NCBI RefSeq assembly: GCF_020509005.1
Contig: NC_063016.1
Coordinates: 682,001 to 746,000 of the forward strand
Direction: 5' to 3'
Source of the DNA: Fulvia fulva
Lineage: Eukaryota > Ascomycota > Dothideomycetes > Mycosphaerellales > Mycosphaerellaceae
Length of the DNA: 64,000 nt
Of this stretch, positions 42,261-52,560 are shown one piece after another. The notes beneath the pieces are model-generated. The model made no database searches and had not been told where the DNA came from. It saw only the letters and a program-made list of their open reading frames with translations. Each line of letters starts with the position of its first letter. Positions within the stretch are counted from its first letter, which is position 1. The position numbers and the translations under genes were made by a program.

Positions 42261-42730
42261 TACAGCGTACCCGCAGGTTCAAGCAACGACGTTTGCTGGG
42301 AAGACGACGGCGCGCTCGGCGTCAACGACGTTTGTTTGTAACTGATATTGTATCACGCTGGCTGCTCGTGTGCCTCTCCTGTCATTGACACGTGGCAGCA
42401 TTGGTACAGTATAATAAGGCGTGACAAGCGTGATGCACGTGAAAGGACAAGCATTTTCTCAGCGAGCCAATCACTGCGACACAACATCGTCATTCCATGC
42501 TATTTCCGGTCGATCACGGCAGTCGCAGCCAGAATCTGAAACCAGGGTCTCTGTCCGCCTCGTGCCGCGCGTCAGCAGACTCAGCACAGTGTCTCGACCT
42601 CAGTCCAATGTAACGTTAAGCCCCAAGGCTGGCACCACTACCACAACATCTTCACTTCTTCAACCATCGACCAACATTCCTACTCGCCTTTATCGAACAC
42701 GACTTACTTTCCTTACTGATCGCAGTCAAC
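42261..42730. other. Promoter region of the membrane-protein gene
   Basis: 470 bp between the MITE and the ATG at 42731. Bases 42600-42725 are CA/CT-rich, as in a 5' leader. No gene is seen. Confidence 0.4.
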
Positions 42731-43993
42731 ATGGTGGGCCGCTCTGCCGGCGTTCTCACAGCCTGCGCGCTGGGCGCCAGTGCCTTCCTAATCCCCGCCG
42801 ACGTATCCGCAGACGCCTTCACCGAAAAGCGCAGCGACCTCATTGTCCACTCGTTGAATGCCAAGAGCTTGATGCTGAAGCTGTCTTGTTCCGAGTGTGC
42901 CTTCTCCTACAACAACGATGAGAAGGTCAAAGATGTGGACGATGATGGCTGGTTCACCATCCAGGGCGGTGCAAACAGCGTCCTTGTCAACTTCACCATT
43001 TCTGAAGATGGCCAGAGGTTGGAAGCCAACGGCGAGCCAGTATACCCTATAGTGTCCGCCATGGCAGACATGTTCAACGCTCCGAGGCACTACGTCAAGC
43101 AGGTGCCGGAGTCGGCCACTCTTCTGGACATCGCAGACGGCGAGGTCAAGTCTGCCGATCTTGAAGTCACCGCACACGGAGTCTCTATCATGAGCGAAGA
43201 GAAAGTGTCGCAGAACGGCGACAACCTAATCCCAATCAAGTACACCATCTTCGAGTTAAACAACCAGCCAGTCTCCGTTGACGAGGTGACTATCCAGCTT
43301 CTCAGCACCAAGGAACATGACCTCTTGATTGCTCATGATAAGATCTCCAAGCGTCCAACTCCAAGGCCAGATGACTCCTTTGGACACATGCCAGAGGAGT
43401 TGCTTCTCCCAGCACCTTCCTCCGAGGACAGCCCTCCAAAGGAGTGCAAGAACCTTCCAGCTGCCATCTGCAAGCTTCGTAACATGATCGAGGACAAGAT
43501 CGTGGGAATGCAAAACGGCGTTAAGAAGGGCAAGCCTGGCTGCCATGGCCGAAAGGGCAAGCACGGGCCACCAGGATTTGTTCTTCCAAACCACATCAGG
43601 CCCCACTTCCACAAGGATGGCGAGGATGGCGAGAAACATCACGGACGTCCTCACCATATGGGTCACCATGGACACTACCACAACAGCTTCTACCACGCTT
43701 TCACTCGTGGACTCAGCGCTGTACTCGTCCCGACCATGGCCGGTATCGCCGTTGGCATGGCCGTCAGCCTCATTGGCCTAATCGTCGGTCGTCTTATCGG
43801 GTTCTTCTGGATCAGATACTACCGTGGTGGACGCCGCGGATACTCTAGCGTCGCGCGCGACGAGCTGAACGCTGAGAACTTCGAGGCTGCCAAAGAGTTT
43901 GAGGTCTCGTCTACCAGGACTTCCATGGAGTCTGCTCCACCACTCTACGAGCACGCACCGGCGTATGAGGTCATCGAGAAGGAGGAGGAGTAG
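42731..43993 (+). CDS. Type I membrane protein with His-rich lumenal segment (DUF7728-like)
   Basis: A single exon of 420 aa. The signal peptide (GVLTACALGASAFLIPADVSA) is followed by a lumenal domain of about 300 aa with SLNAKSLMLKLSCSECAFSY and a beta-rich pattern. A His/Gly-rich stretch (HHGRPHHMGHHGHYHN, about 300-315) could bind metal. One long TM lies at about 328-360 (VLVPTMAGIAVGMAVSLIGL onwards). The cytosolic tail carries YRGGRRGYSSVARDEL and a PPLY motif (SAPPLYEHAPAY), a possible WW-domain ligand for an Rsp5-type ubiquitin ligase. The overall layout matches a conserved filamentous-fungal protein of unknown function that I recall as DUF7728; that label is from memory. Probably a secretory-pathway or plasma-membrane protein. 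Confidence 0.75.
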   Translation: MVGRSAGVLTACALGASAFLIPADVSADAFTEKRSDLIVHSLNAKSLMLKLSCSECAFSYNNDEKVKDVDDDGWFTIQGGANSVLVNFTISEDGQRLEANGEPVYPIVSAMADMFNAPRHYVKQVPESATLLDIADGEVKSADLEVTAHGVSIMSEEKVSQNGDNLIPIKYTIFELNNQPVSVDEVTIQLLSTKEHDLLIAHDKISKRPTPRPDDSFGHMPEELLLPAPSSEDSPPKECKNLPAAICKLRNMIEDKIVGMQNGVKKGKPGCHGRKGKHGPPGFVLPNHIRPHFHKDGEDGEKHHGRPHHMGHHGHYHNSFYHAFTRGLSAVLVPTMAGIAVGMAVSLIGLIVGRLIGFFWIRYYRGGRRGYSSVARDELNAENFEAAKEFEVSSTRTSMESAPPLYEHAPAYEVIEKEEE

Positions 43994-44702
43994 GTAGCTG
44001 AGTCCCACGACTTACGGCGTCTGTGGCCACCTTATGTATGGAAGGCGGGTTTGGGAGGATATAGGCAATCGGGAACCTGGAATACAATGCTTCGGCGTCT
44101 TGTGGTCGTGAATTTTGTATGTTGTCTCTTACTAGTCAACAATGCCACACTGTGATTTCTCCTACGATATGAGTACATTGGGTTGCAGCGCGTGGCGGGC
44201 TGCAGTCTCACTACCTCTTTGCTTATATGGCTAATTTCGCTGCTCTCACGCCACACGTTCATACATTCGCTATAGCTGAGCATGCCCAATGGTATCCGTC
44301 GTTGTCGTCGTTTTCGCCGCATTGCGCGCGTGGCGACGACATGGCGTGGTCCACCACGCGACTGCGATCCCCGTAGAACGGCCATTCTACGGCGCTGGGA
44401 AGACAGTCAAGCTGCCCACATCAGCAAGAAGCGTAGAATTATTGAAGCGCGATGGTCTTTACTTTGTGGGAACGTAGGACTATGATCGGACATTTCTGTT
44501 CGTTTGATTCGGTCCGGTGACGACGATGTCGTAGGATGGCTGCTGGTTTGACAAAGGACCATGTGATTTCCATCGTGCGTATCGAGTCATGGCAGCATGT
44601 TGGCATGCCAAAGGCCAATGAGCGGAGTATCATCCTCCACAATCATTTGATGAATCTTCTGCTGCTTCTGTACAAAAGGTAGTATCAAACGTGTTCAAAC
44701 AA
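43994..44702. other. Convergent 3' spacer
   Basis: 709 bp between two convergent genes. Unrecognised short ORFs only. Confidence 0.4.
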
Positions 44703-47266
44703 TCACGAGTTGCCATATCCCTTCCCTCTGGTCATAGCTCCTCCATCTCGTAGCCCGGTCTTCTCCATCGGCGTCTCAGCAGCTTGCTGGTCCCCGTCCT
44801 TTACCTTGACCGTTTCCCATTGCGTCTCCTCTTCCAGAGCCTGCTCTACTGCCTCTTCCTGCTCTTGCGGGTCTAGACCGGCAAGTCTATCGTGCTCTTG
44901 CAACTTCTTCCTCATTCGTTCCTCCTCGGTGAGCTCGTTATGATCCTCATCATGGTGCTCTCGTCTCCTTGGCGCCGCCTCTTGGGCTCCACTCATCTGC
45001 CACTCCATCAACTTCGCAAAAGCGCCTTCCTTGTCGGCGATCAGCTCCCGGTAAGGACCCATCTGGGCCACCTTGCCATCAGTACCAATGCAGATGATGG
45101 TATCGCTACGTTGAATAGTGCTCAGACGATGGGCGATCGAGATGGTGGTGTTGTCACCACGAAGGAGAGCTTGTAGGGCCTGGTTCACAAGGGTTTCGGA
45201 CTCAGCATCGAGGGCGGAGGTGGCTTCGTCCAGAATGAGGATGTCTGGTTGCTTCAGCAGTGCACGCGCGATTGCGATTCGCTGCTTCTGGCCTCCGGAA
45301 AGCTGTGTTCCGCGAGCACCAACGAATGTTTCGAGGCCGTCGGGCTGTATCTGATGTTAGCATGGGGTCAAAGCGCGATTGTCAGACAACTTACAAAGTC
45401 ACTGATGAACTGGCAATTTGCTTGCCGTGCAGCCGCTACAATCTCACTCCTTGATGCTAGCGGTCGACCGTACGCGATGTTCTCTGCAATGGAGCCCGAG
45501 AACAAGACAGGCTCCTGCCCGACATAACCAATCTTTCTGCGCAGTTGCTTCGCGTTCATCGTGTTGATATCCTTATCAGCGATCGATATTGTGCCGGCTG
45601 TCGGTGTGTAGAAGCGCATGAGCAAACTCGCCACAGTTGACTTGCCAGCTCCAGAAGGTGCAACAATAGCAACATTGCTACCCTGCGGAATCTTGAACGT
45701 CAAGTTGTTAAAGATAGGGACTGCTGGGCGGGTCGGGTACGCAAAGGCAACATCCTTGAACTCGATCGTTCCGCGAGCTGTCTTGACCATGTCTCCCTTC
45801 GTAGGACTGATCGTTGGCTCGCGATCCTGAAGCTCAAACAATCTGCTGGCTGCTCCAACACCCTTCATCAGTTCGGAGTAGAAGCTAGACAGACCAAAGA
45901 GACTGCTTCCGGCATATCCAGTATACATCAGGAACGTAGTAAGGTCGCCAACGGAGATCGCACCCGATGAAACCATGCCACTGCCGACGTAGAGCAGCCC
46001 AAGGAAAGTTGAGTTGCCCATGAAACCAGATGCCGAGAAGAAAGCAGCGCTAATGTATGCCTCTCGCTTGCCCAGACCAAAGATCTTGCGCACCTGCGTG
46101 TTGTATCGGTGCACCTCTTGCAGTTCTCCAGCAAAGGCCTGGCTTGTCCTGACATTGCCAAGCCGTTCTTCCGCAATCTTGGTCAAGGTTCCTAGATTCT
46201 TCTGAATGCGTCTCGAAAGGTTTCGGATCGCACGACCATACAGGAAAGCAGCGATCGCGACTGGCGGCAACGCAATAGCAAGAACACCAGTGAGCTTAAC
46301 ACTGATGTAAGCCATGAGCGAGAGACCAGCGGTTGCTGAGACTAAAGAACGCAAACCATCTGACACGTTCTGGGTGATGCTCTTGCCGACAATGATCGTG
46401 TCGCTTCCCAGCCTGCTGATCAGGTCTCCAACACGATTGGCGTCGAAGAACTCGGCGTTCTGCACGAACGTCCGCTTGAACAGATTGCTCCTGAGCTTCG
46501 TAACAATGCGCTCGCCCACGATCCTGAGCAGAATGATTCGGCCATAGTTCGCGAGGGCGCCAGTGGCCAGAAGCGCAGCAAAGCCGACGTAGAAGTATTC
46601 CTGTTTCATACCGAACATTGTCCCAGAGCTTTCCGTAGCACCGTCTATGATCTTCCCGATGCTGAATGGCAGAGACATGGTGACGCCACTGCTGATGAGC
46701 AGAAAAAGAAATGCCCAGCTGAGAGATGGAAGCTCTGGGCGAGCAATCTTCAGTAATCTCCCGACTTCTCTGAAGCCTCCGCCTGTTTTGCCTTCGCCTT
46801 CTCTGCCATGACTTGACAACTTCGCGCTCAGATTGACCTGCGATGCTGCTGCAGCCTTGTCTGACTTCTTGAACTGGAACTCGTTGTCCTCGTCCTCCTC
46901 TGCCGGATCTGACAATTTCTTGACCTGGTCCCTGTACGACTGCTCCTTGTTTCCCGTGCTCTTTGCTAACTGCGCCTCTTTTTGCGTTTGTGAGGTCTGC
47001 AGTACTCGCCTTTGAGCGACGCTACCAGATGTAGACTGCTTCATGAGAGCAGCAGTCGGTCGTGACTGTTGCACTCTCCGTGCTGTTGAGAGACATTGTA
47101 TCTGGCTCGCAAGGGTTCGTGATTGTGGTAGTGAAATGGGTGCGTTGCTTGATCGCGCGCTCAATCGCTGCGCAGCGGACTGCTGTATTCTGTGTGTAAA
47201 AAGAGCTCCGTTCCCTAAGCTGTCCCACGCCCTGTGCGCAAATATGTTGGGGCCGCGCATGGCCAT
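44703..47266 (-). CDS. MDL1: Mitochondrial ABC half-transporter, Mdl1 type
   Basis: Exons 47266-45395 and 45344-44703 give 837 aa; the 50-nt intron splits the nucleotide-binding domain before the signature motif. The N-terminus is Arg/Ser/Gln-rich and poor in acidic residues for 70 aa, a likely mitochondrial presequence. The membrane domain begins at about 165 with six helices ([20 protein letters not shown]). Walker [10 protein letters not shown] is at about 535, Q-loop [10 protein letters not shown], signature LSGGQ at about 640 and Walker B ILILDEA at about 660, followed by a normal H-loop (IAHRL). The tail is charged and about 130 aa long. Yeast Mdl1 exports peptides from mitochondria. 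Two adjacent acceptors (CATCAG and ATACAG, ending 45351 and 45345) allow products differing by Ile-Gln. Confidence 0.9.
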
Positions 47267-47855
47267 CGTGATGATACGTCGCCGTCTCCAGCGTTCGGCG
47301 TTTCGTATAAGGTCTCTACTATCGTCGTTGGCTCATGAAAGTCGACATTGTTTGGGTCGATGACACGGTGAATAATGCACTCAGCAGCCGCAATTGCTGG
47401 TGTTGCCCGGTGTCTTGGAAGGTATCGGTGGCAATGTCCAAGCAAATGAGGTCCAGGGATACGAGGGAAATGAATTGGGTAATGTCGTGTGAAAGAGTGT
47501 TTGTATGTTTCTGTACCTGAGCATATGTCCCTGTAGCTCTTGCCTGCATGACCCGAAGTACCGATGCCGCTAGAAAGTAGCTCGGCATCTCATCGCCGTA
47601 TCACGTGAAGAGGCGACGGTGACCGATAGAACGAATAGCAATTGGTATACGACGCTTGTCAAGCTGTAAGATGTGAACGGTATTACACGTTCTGGTTGCG
47701 GTACGTTACATGGTATCTATGGCTCCGGTAGCACTCTCGGTCCACATCCGAAGCCTATGCAACGCCTCGAACTCCCTGGAGCGACAAGAGCTCAGCGACG
47801 GGCCCTCAACATCCTGTTCATGCCAATTTTTGCCTTCCTGAGGTATGAGTGACTC
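47267..47855. other. Spacer between MDL1 and clathrin light chain genes
   Basis: 589 bp. It holds the MDL1 promoter (minus strand) and the clathrin light chain 3' UTR. Nothing else is seen. Confidence 0.4.
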
Positions 47856-48672
47856 TTACACGCCAGTAGCACCTGGGGCATTCTCGTCCTTCCGCAGGCT
47901 GACAAGGAGCTCCCGCATCTTGGCCTTACCACTACCTGCAGCACCACCAGCCTGTCCCTTGCCGGTCAAGTCGACCAGCTTGGCAATACGCTCCCAACTA
48001 GTACCGCCGGCAGTGGTATCTTCCCGGCTCTTGAGGTATTCCTCAGCCTCTTGCCGTGTCTGGGCAATGTTCTTGTCCTTCTTGTTGTTGTAGTTCTCGT
48101 AGAACTCGTCGATAGCTTCTTGCGCCGCCTTGACAGTCTCCGCCTTCTTGCTGGCTGCAACCTCATCGCGATGCTGGATTTGTAAATCTCGCCTCTCCCT
48201 CCATTCTCTCAGCACCTCTGGCTCGTCCTCGTAATCTTGGTATTCGGAGGACTGTGGTGCGCGATATGGCAAGCTCGAGCCTGTGATAGTGCCACCTGGC
48301 GCGACCGCCTCATTCTGCGTGTCGACTGCTGGGAAGGAGCTCTCGAAGTCACCCATCATGTCGTTTGCTGAGTCGCCGTTAGTTGCGGCGGCGTTCATGG
48401 GCGCGGATCCTCCGCCAAGCAGGTCATCATCATCGCCGTCCGCCACCTGAGCTGTCCGGTCTGCGTCGGTTGTGAATTGTTCTGCGTCCTCTCCTAGTGC
48501 TGCGCGCTCACGAGCCAAGAAGTCCGATGGCTCCTCCGACTCGAGGTTGTTGAGTGCTGATGAGCCTTGTGCTTCGGTCTGGCCTGGCCACTGTAAGCAT
48601 GTGGTCACATATATGCTGTGTGTTATCCTTACCGGCATCGAACTCATCTAACGAAGGGAATCGGTCGGCCAT
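47856..48672 (-). CDS. CLC1: Clathrin light chain
   Basis: Exons 48672-48633 and 48583-47856 give 255 aa. Exon 1 encodes MADRFPSLDEFDA, the conserved light-chain N-terminus. The 49-nt intron uses acceptor TGGCCAG; the earlier TTACAG at 48591 would shift frame. An acidic N-terminal half with EEPSDFLARERAALG precedes a central helical heavy-chain-binding segment (LREWRERRDLQIQHRDEVAA, about 130-195) and the C-terminal block TSWERIAKLVDL, which is diagnostic of the family. It regulates assembly of clathrin coats in endocytosis and trans-Golgi traffic. The gene is divergent from the CTD-binding protein gene 446 bp away. Confidence 0.93.
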
Positions 48673-49118
48673 GTTGGGGTGTCTGGGTGGTTGCCTATTG
48701 TCGATGGTGGTGGTCTCCTTTCGCGTGCGCCGCAGTTCTAGATGCTGGTCTGTCGCACAGTCTCAAGGCTTGCGTGTGTCGTCGTGGCAGTACGAAAGAT
48801 AAGGCGATGACGGAGCGTGTATATAGTGATCGTGGTCGGTCGTGGGTGTTGTTGTATGAGAAAGTCACGTACAAGTTGTCCTCCAGGTGATCGTCAATGC
48901 ATCCGCCGAGCAGAGCCACCGCTTTGACGCAACACCTTCAAGGTCAAGCCGCCGGCCAAACTCCACCTTCAACAACTTCACTCTGTGCAGCACCCACATC
49001 GTCCCACAACCGCAACAAACGCCCGTTCGTATGCGCAAGTGAGGGGTCGGCGGCATCGTGGCTCTCCGCAGCATACAGTGATCTCGTCCGTAATCTGTAC
49101 CAGCAATCCCACAACATC
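48673..49118. promoter_or_regulatory. Divergent promoter of clathrin light chain and Rtt103-like genes
   Basis: 446 bp between start codons. An in-frame ATG at 48897 could extend the Rtt103-like protein by 74 residues, but the extension is low-complexity and the conserved domain begins directly after ATG 49119. Confidence 0.45.
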
Positions 49119-50477
49119 ATGAGTTATTCAGACGACGCGGTTCGCGCAAAGCTCGCGGCCCTGAACGAGACGCAGGACAGCATCGTGACCAACGCGCAAT
49201 GGATCATGTTCCATCGCCGTCATGCAGATCGCACCGCGCAACTATGGCTGCAGCGACTCCAGGAGAGCACGAGCGCGTCCAAAAGGCTGGTCCTGCTATA
49301 CTTGGCAAACGAGGTGGTGCAACAGTCGCGTGCACGCTCGAAGACCGACTTCCTGGTCGCATTCGAGCCGCTCATCGGCGAAGGCATCGCGCTGGCATAT
49401 AAAGGCGCATCGCAAGAAGTCCAGGGAAAGCTGCGAAGAGTGTCGGAAGTGTGGAAAGAGCGACGCATCTTCGACCCCCGCATTCAGGAGCAGATTGAGA
49501 ACAGACTGACGGAGATCGATAAAGCAAAGGGTGGGAAGAGTCTGGGTGGTGGAGCAAGGCTAGGCGGCAGTCTGTTTGGCGGAAGTGGTGGAGGTGTTGC
49601 GACGGAGCTGGAGGGCGTCAACAAAAGCCAGACGGCCTTGAGCAAAGCAGAAGCAGCACTCGGTGGTGTTGTGAACAAAGCGGATACCGAGTATGAGAAG
49701 ATGACGGACCCGAATGCGCCTATACCATCAGCGCCAGTCCGCGCTGCGAAGCTTCGTGGCCTGGTCAAAGATCTGATGGCTTCGCAAAGAGCCATCGAGA
49801 CTAGCCTGAGCGCACGAAAAGACTTGATCGCAGGGCTGGAGAAGCTGTTGGAGGCGAATCGTGCCAAGGTGTCAGACGAAGAATCGAAGGCTGCAGATCT
49901 TACTGCAAAGATCGACGAACAGGAAGCTACTATCCGGCTGGTCGAAGATGCCATCATGCGTGGTGCCAGCGAGACTCCAGCCCTCGGTACGAATGGCATG
50001 TCGAATGGCGCAGAACCTCAGCGACCAGAAACAGAAAGCTTCACGCCTCCACCGCCAGATGTCGAAGCTTTCACTCCACCACCACAAGCCGAACCAGAAA
50101 GCACAATCTTGGGCGACACCGCAGAAGACGGCACTGTCGATCAAGCATACACGAACCCAACAGGCGCGGACCCCATTGAAGAACAGCCAACGAACTTCAA
50201 CGAGCCCCCGCCGTCCTATGTACCACCGCCAGCCTTACCCGCGAACGATGCTGAAGATCAAAGCGCGCAAGCCGACGCCTTCCTGAAAAGTCTAATGGCA
50301 CCTCTGCAACAAGCTACAGGAATATCTTCGTCGTCTCCCAATGGCGGTGCATCCGGTGACCCTCGTCTCAAACGCAGAAAGCTGAGCCACCCCAGCAAGG
50401 ACGTTGACGACGAGATATTTGGAGCTGGAGTTGCTGGGATTGATGAGCAAGGCATCAGTGCTATGCTGGGCCAGTAG
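49119..50477 (+). CDS. CID-domain RNA polymerase II CTD-binding protein (Rtt103/RPRD-like)
   Basis: A single exon of 452 aa from ATG 49119 (MSYSDDAVRAKLAALNETQDS). Residues 1-135 form the eight-helix CID fold: SIVTNAQWIMFHRRHADRTAQLW, KRLVLLYLANEVVQQSR, VSEVWKERRIFDP. The CID binds Ser2-phosphorylated heptads of the polymerase tail. A Gly-rich linker and a coiled coil (about 220-290, LIAGLEKLLEANRAKVSDEE) follow, as in Rtt103 and RPRD1. The C-terminus is Pro-rich with repeated FTPPPPDVEAFTPPP. The protein likely helps Rat1/Xrn2-linked transcription termination in the nucleus. It ends with a basic LKRRKL patch, a possible nuclear signal. Confidence 0.88.
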   Translation: MSYSDDAVRAKLAALNETQDSIVTNAQWIMFHRRHADRTAQLWLQRLQESTSASKRLVLLYLANEVVQQSRARSKTDFLVAFEPLIGEGIALAYKGASQEVQGKLRRVSEVWKERRIFDPRIQEQIENRLTEIDKAKGGKSLGGGARLGGSLFGGSGGGVATELEGVNKSQTALSKAEAALGGVVNKADTEYEKMTDPNAPIPSAPVRAAKLRGLVKDLMASQRAIETSLSARKDLIAGLEKLLEANRAKVSDEESKAADLTAKIDEQEATIRLVEDAIMRGASETPALGTNGMSNGAEPQRPETESFTPPPPDVEAFTPPPQAEPESTILGDTAEDGTVDQAYTNPTGADPIEEQPTNFNEPPPSYVPPPALPANDAEDQSAQADAFLKSLMAPLQQATGISSSSPNGGASGDPRLKRRKLSHPSKDVDDEIFGAGVAGIDEQGISAMLGQ

Positions 50478-51545
50478 GGCTCATGGGATCGACCTGACTC
50501 GGAGAAAGGTCTGCTATCGCTACCTAAGCTGTATTGGACTACTTGCGCCTCGCAGCGAACAACGAAGAGAAGTGGAGATGAGTGCTTTGAAGGTTAGACA
50601 AAGGCCCGGGCGGCTGATCAGCTCATTCGGCATGTATAATATGACACGAAATCGACAAACTAAGATCTACTGCCCCCGAACACCTCTTATCGACTCACAA
50701 CCTCCAGTATTTCCTCAAGCGAGTCGATGCCGATAGCTTGCATTTCGAGCTTCGGGCAGTCGCCGAACAAGTTTGTGGCTATCGCACTGGCGGCTCTACA
50801 CGTGCGCCGCAGCAGTGCTGAAGCTGACGTTTCAGAAGCTGCTATGTCTTTGTATGTTGCCGGCGGCTAACCTGAATGACCCTGGGCTGATCGACATCAA
50901 CCAACTTACTCAAGCACCGCAACAAGTGGCTGTGGGAGTTGCGGCACAGTACTTCGTCTGCCAGCCGCCATTCCGTCTGCACTCCGATCACAGTCCTCCT
51001 TACAATCGCTGTCAAGTTCTTAGGGCCACGTCGTCCAGAACTTCAGACTCACATACTTGCTCCGACGGCAGACTTGCGCCAGACAGTAAGAACTCATAAC
51101 CATTTAGTGGTGACCCACCAACCCGCTTCCAGAACACAGTCAGCATAAACAGCATCGGACCAAACCGTCTTCGGCTCATCGTCCTGATCGCTGCAATGGC
51201 CAACCAGCTAGTTCTTCATGGCCTCGATCGACCACTGTCGAACAGGATGGAACCCTGGGAGGGCACTGCCTGTGTTGTCACCTGATGCTTGATGGGACCC
51301 GCAACCCACTGGTGTGGCCAGGCCGTCTTCTCGCTGTCATCGCGATCTTTGCTCTAGTTGAGGCGTTCAGGTGGATCGAACTGCCGGCAGTGTTTCACCT
51401 GGTGTGCTATGGGATTGTCGTGGTATTCTATGCTGTTGATCCAGATATTGGTGAGCTTCAGTGGGAGTGAGCTCAGCTGTGTGCTATGCGTCGGTTCATA
51501 GATGCGGTACATAGCAGGTCAGGCCAGTCTGGTTCGTTCGCCTTG
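50478..51545. other. Convergent spacer, no gene seen
   Basis: 1.07 kb between the Rtt103-like and SND2 genes. Short frames at 50773-51099 and 51285-51470 have no recognisable content. Confidence 0.4.
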
Positions 51546-52128
51546 CTATCGATACTGCACCCGTTGCCCACCTCTCTTCTCCATCTTCGCTTGCCTCTTG
51601 CTCTGTCCACCACTCGCAGCTCCTCCAGCAGCAGCGTCCTCTTGCCCGCCCATCATGCCTTCCATTCCCTTTCTCATGCCCGTATACGTTGAGAAAGCCA
51701 GGTATCCACTATACCCGACCGGCGTCAGCATCAACCACCATGCCCAATCTCCCGCCAGCGCGACCAATACGACATTGCCCCATGTCCAGTACAGCACGTC
51801 CCACATCCACTCCGTCAGTCCCTTGGCCTCGAGGTCTTCGCCTGCTTGCTTGACAGACCCATCTTCGTTGATAGCCGGGCGGCCAATGCGCTCGAACCAG
51901 AACTCTATGACCAGGGCGGGGAAGTTGAGCAGAATGTAGCGGGTGATAGAGCGGCGCCGGAAGACTACGAGGGAGAGGAGGAGGTAGAGAATGTTGATGC
52001 CGAGGGATATGGAGTGGGTTTTGGCGAGGGTGGCTGCGTTTTGCTGGGCGAGAGTTTTGAGGGCTTTCTGTATGGTTGTCAGTAATGCAGATGTTGATAC
52101 AATGGATCACACTACGTACCTTCGCCAT
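51546..52128 (-). CDS. SND2: SRP-independent ER targeting protein SND2 / TMEM208
   Basis: Exons 52128-52120 (only 9 nt, MAK) and 52067-51546 give 176 aa; the 52-nt intron has GTACGT and CATACAG. The protein reads KALKTLAQQNAATLAKTHSI, then helices INILYLLLSLVVF and ITRYILLNFPALVIEFWFERIGRP, and a third region MWDVLYWTWGNVVLVALAGDWAWWLML. The Trp/Tyr-rich helix and the FERIGRP turn are typical of TMEM208/Snd2. Snd2 sits in the ER membrane and helps insert proteins with central or C-terminal TM segments when SRP is not used. The C-terminus is Gly/Gln/Lys-rich. The gene is divergent from APC3/CDC27 over 432 bp. Confidence 0.9.
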
Positions 52129-52560
52129 CGTGTCGGCGTGTTGCAGTGATGTGAAGGATCAATGCTTTAGCAGCGTTCCTGCTTGAGTCTATGGCTGAGG
52201 TAAGCGATCGCCAAGAACAGCGATCGCCCGTGCTCGATCAACGTCGGTGGTCGCTACCAAACAAGCGAGCAAAACAGCCCGCCAACAACGACAACAGACG
52301 CCACGCGACCACGAACTCACGAACATCCAACACATACACAATCAGTCGTATGAGACTGCAAACACGCCTCACAAACATGGACGACTCTCCATGACCGGCT
52401 ACACGTCCCGGCCACCTTACACCGCGAGCACGACCGGATCGAGTTCATGCCCGCGAGCGCATGAACATCAATGCTGTACTGCGTGGACAGCATCTTCACT
52501 TCTTGCTCAGCTTGCCCACCTTTCACGACACCTACATAATCATAATCACGATCGCCCGAC
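52129..52560. promoter_or_regulatory. Divergent promoter of SND2 and CDC27
   Basis: 432 bp between start codons, CA-rich at 52260-52380. No specific motif is identified. Confidence 0.45.

Noticed and set aside
31347..43993. A biosynthetic gene cluster around the CAP10 and membrane-protein genes
   Set aside because: No polyketide synthase, peptide synthetase, terpene cyclase or P450 is present, and the neighbours have unrelated roles.
48897..49118. 74-residue N-terminal extension of the Rtt103-like protein
   Set aside because: Low-complexity sequence lying in the divergent promoter; the CID domain begins right after ATG 49119.
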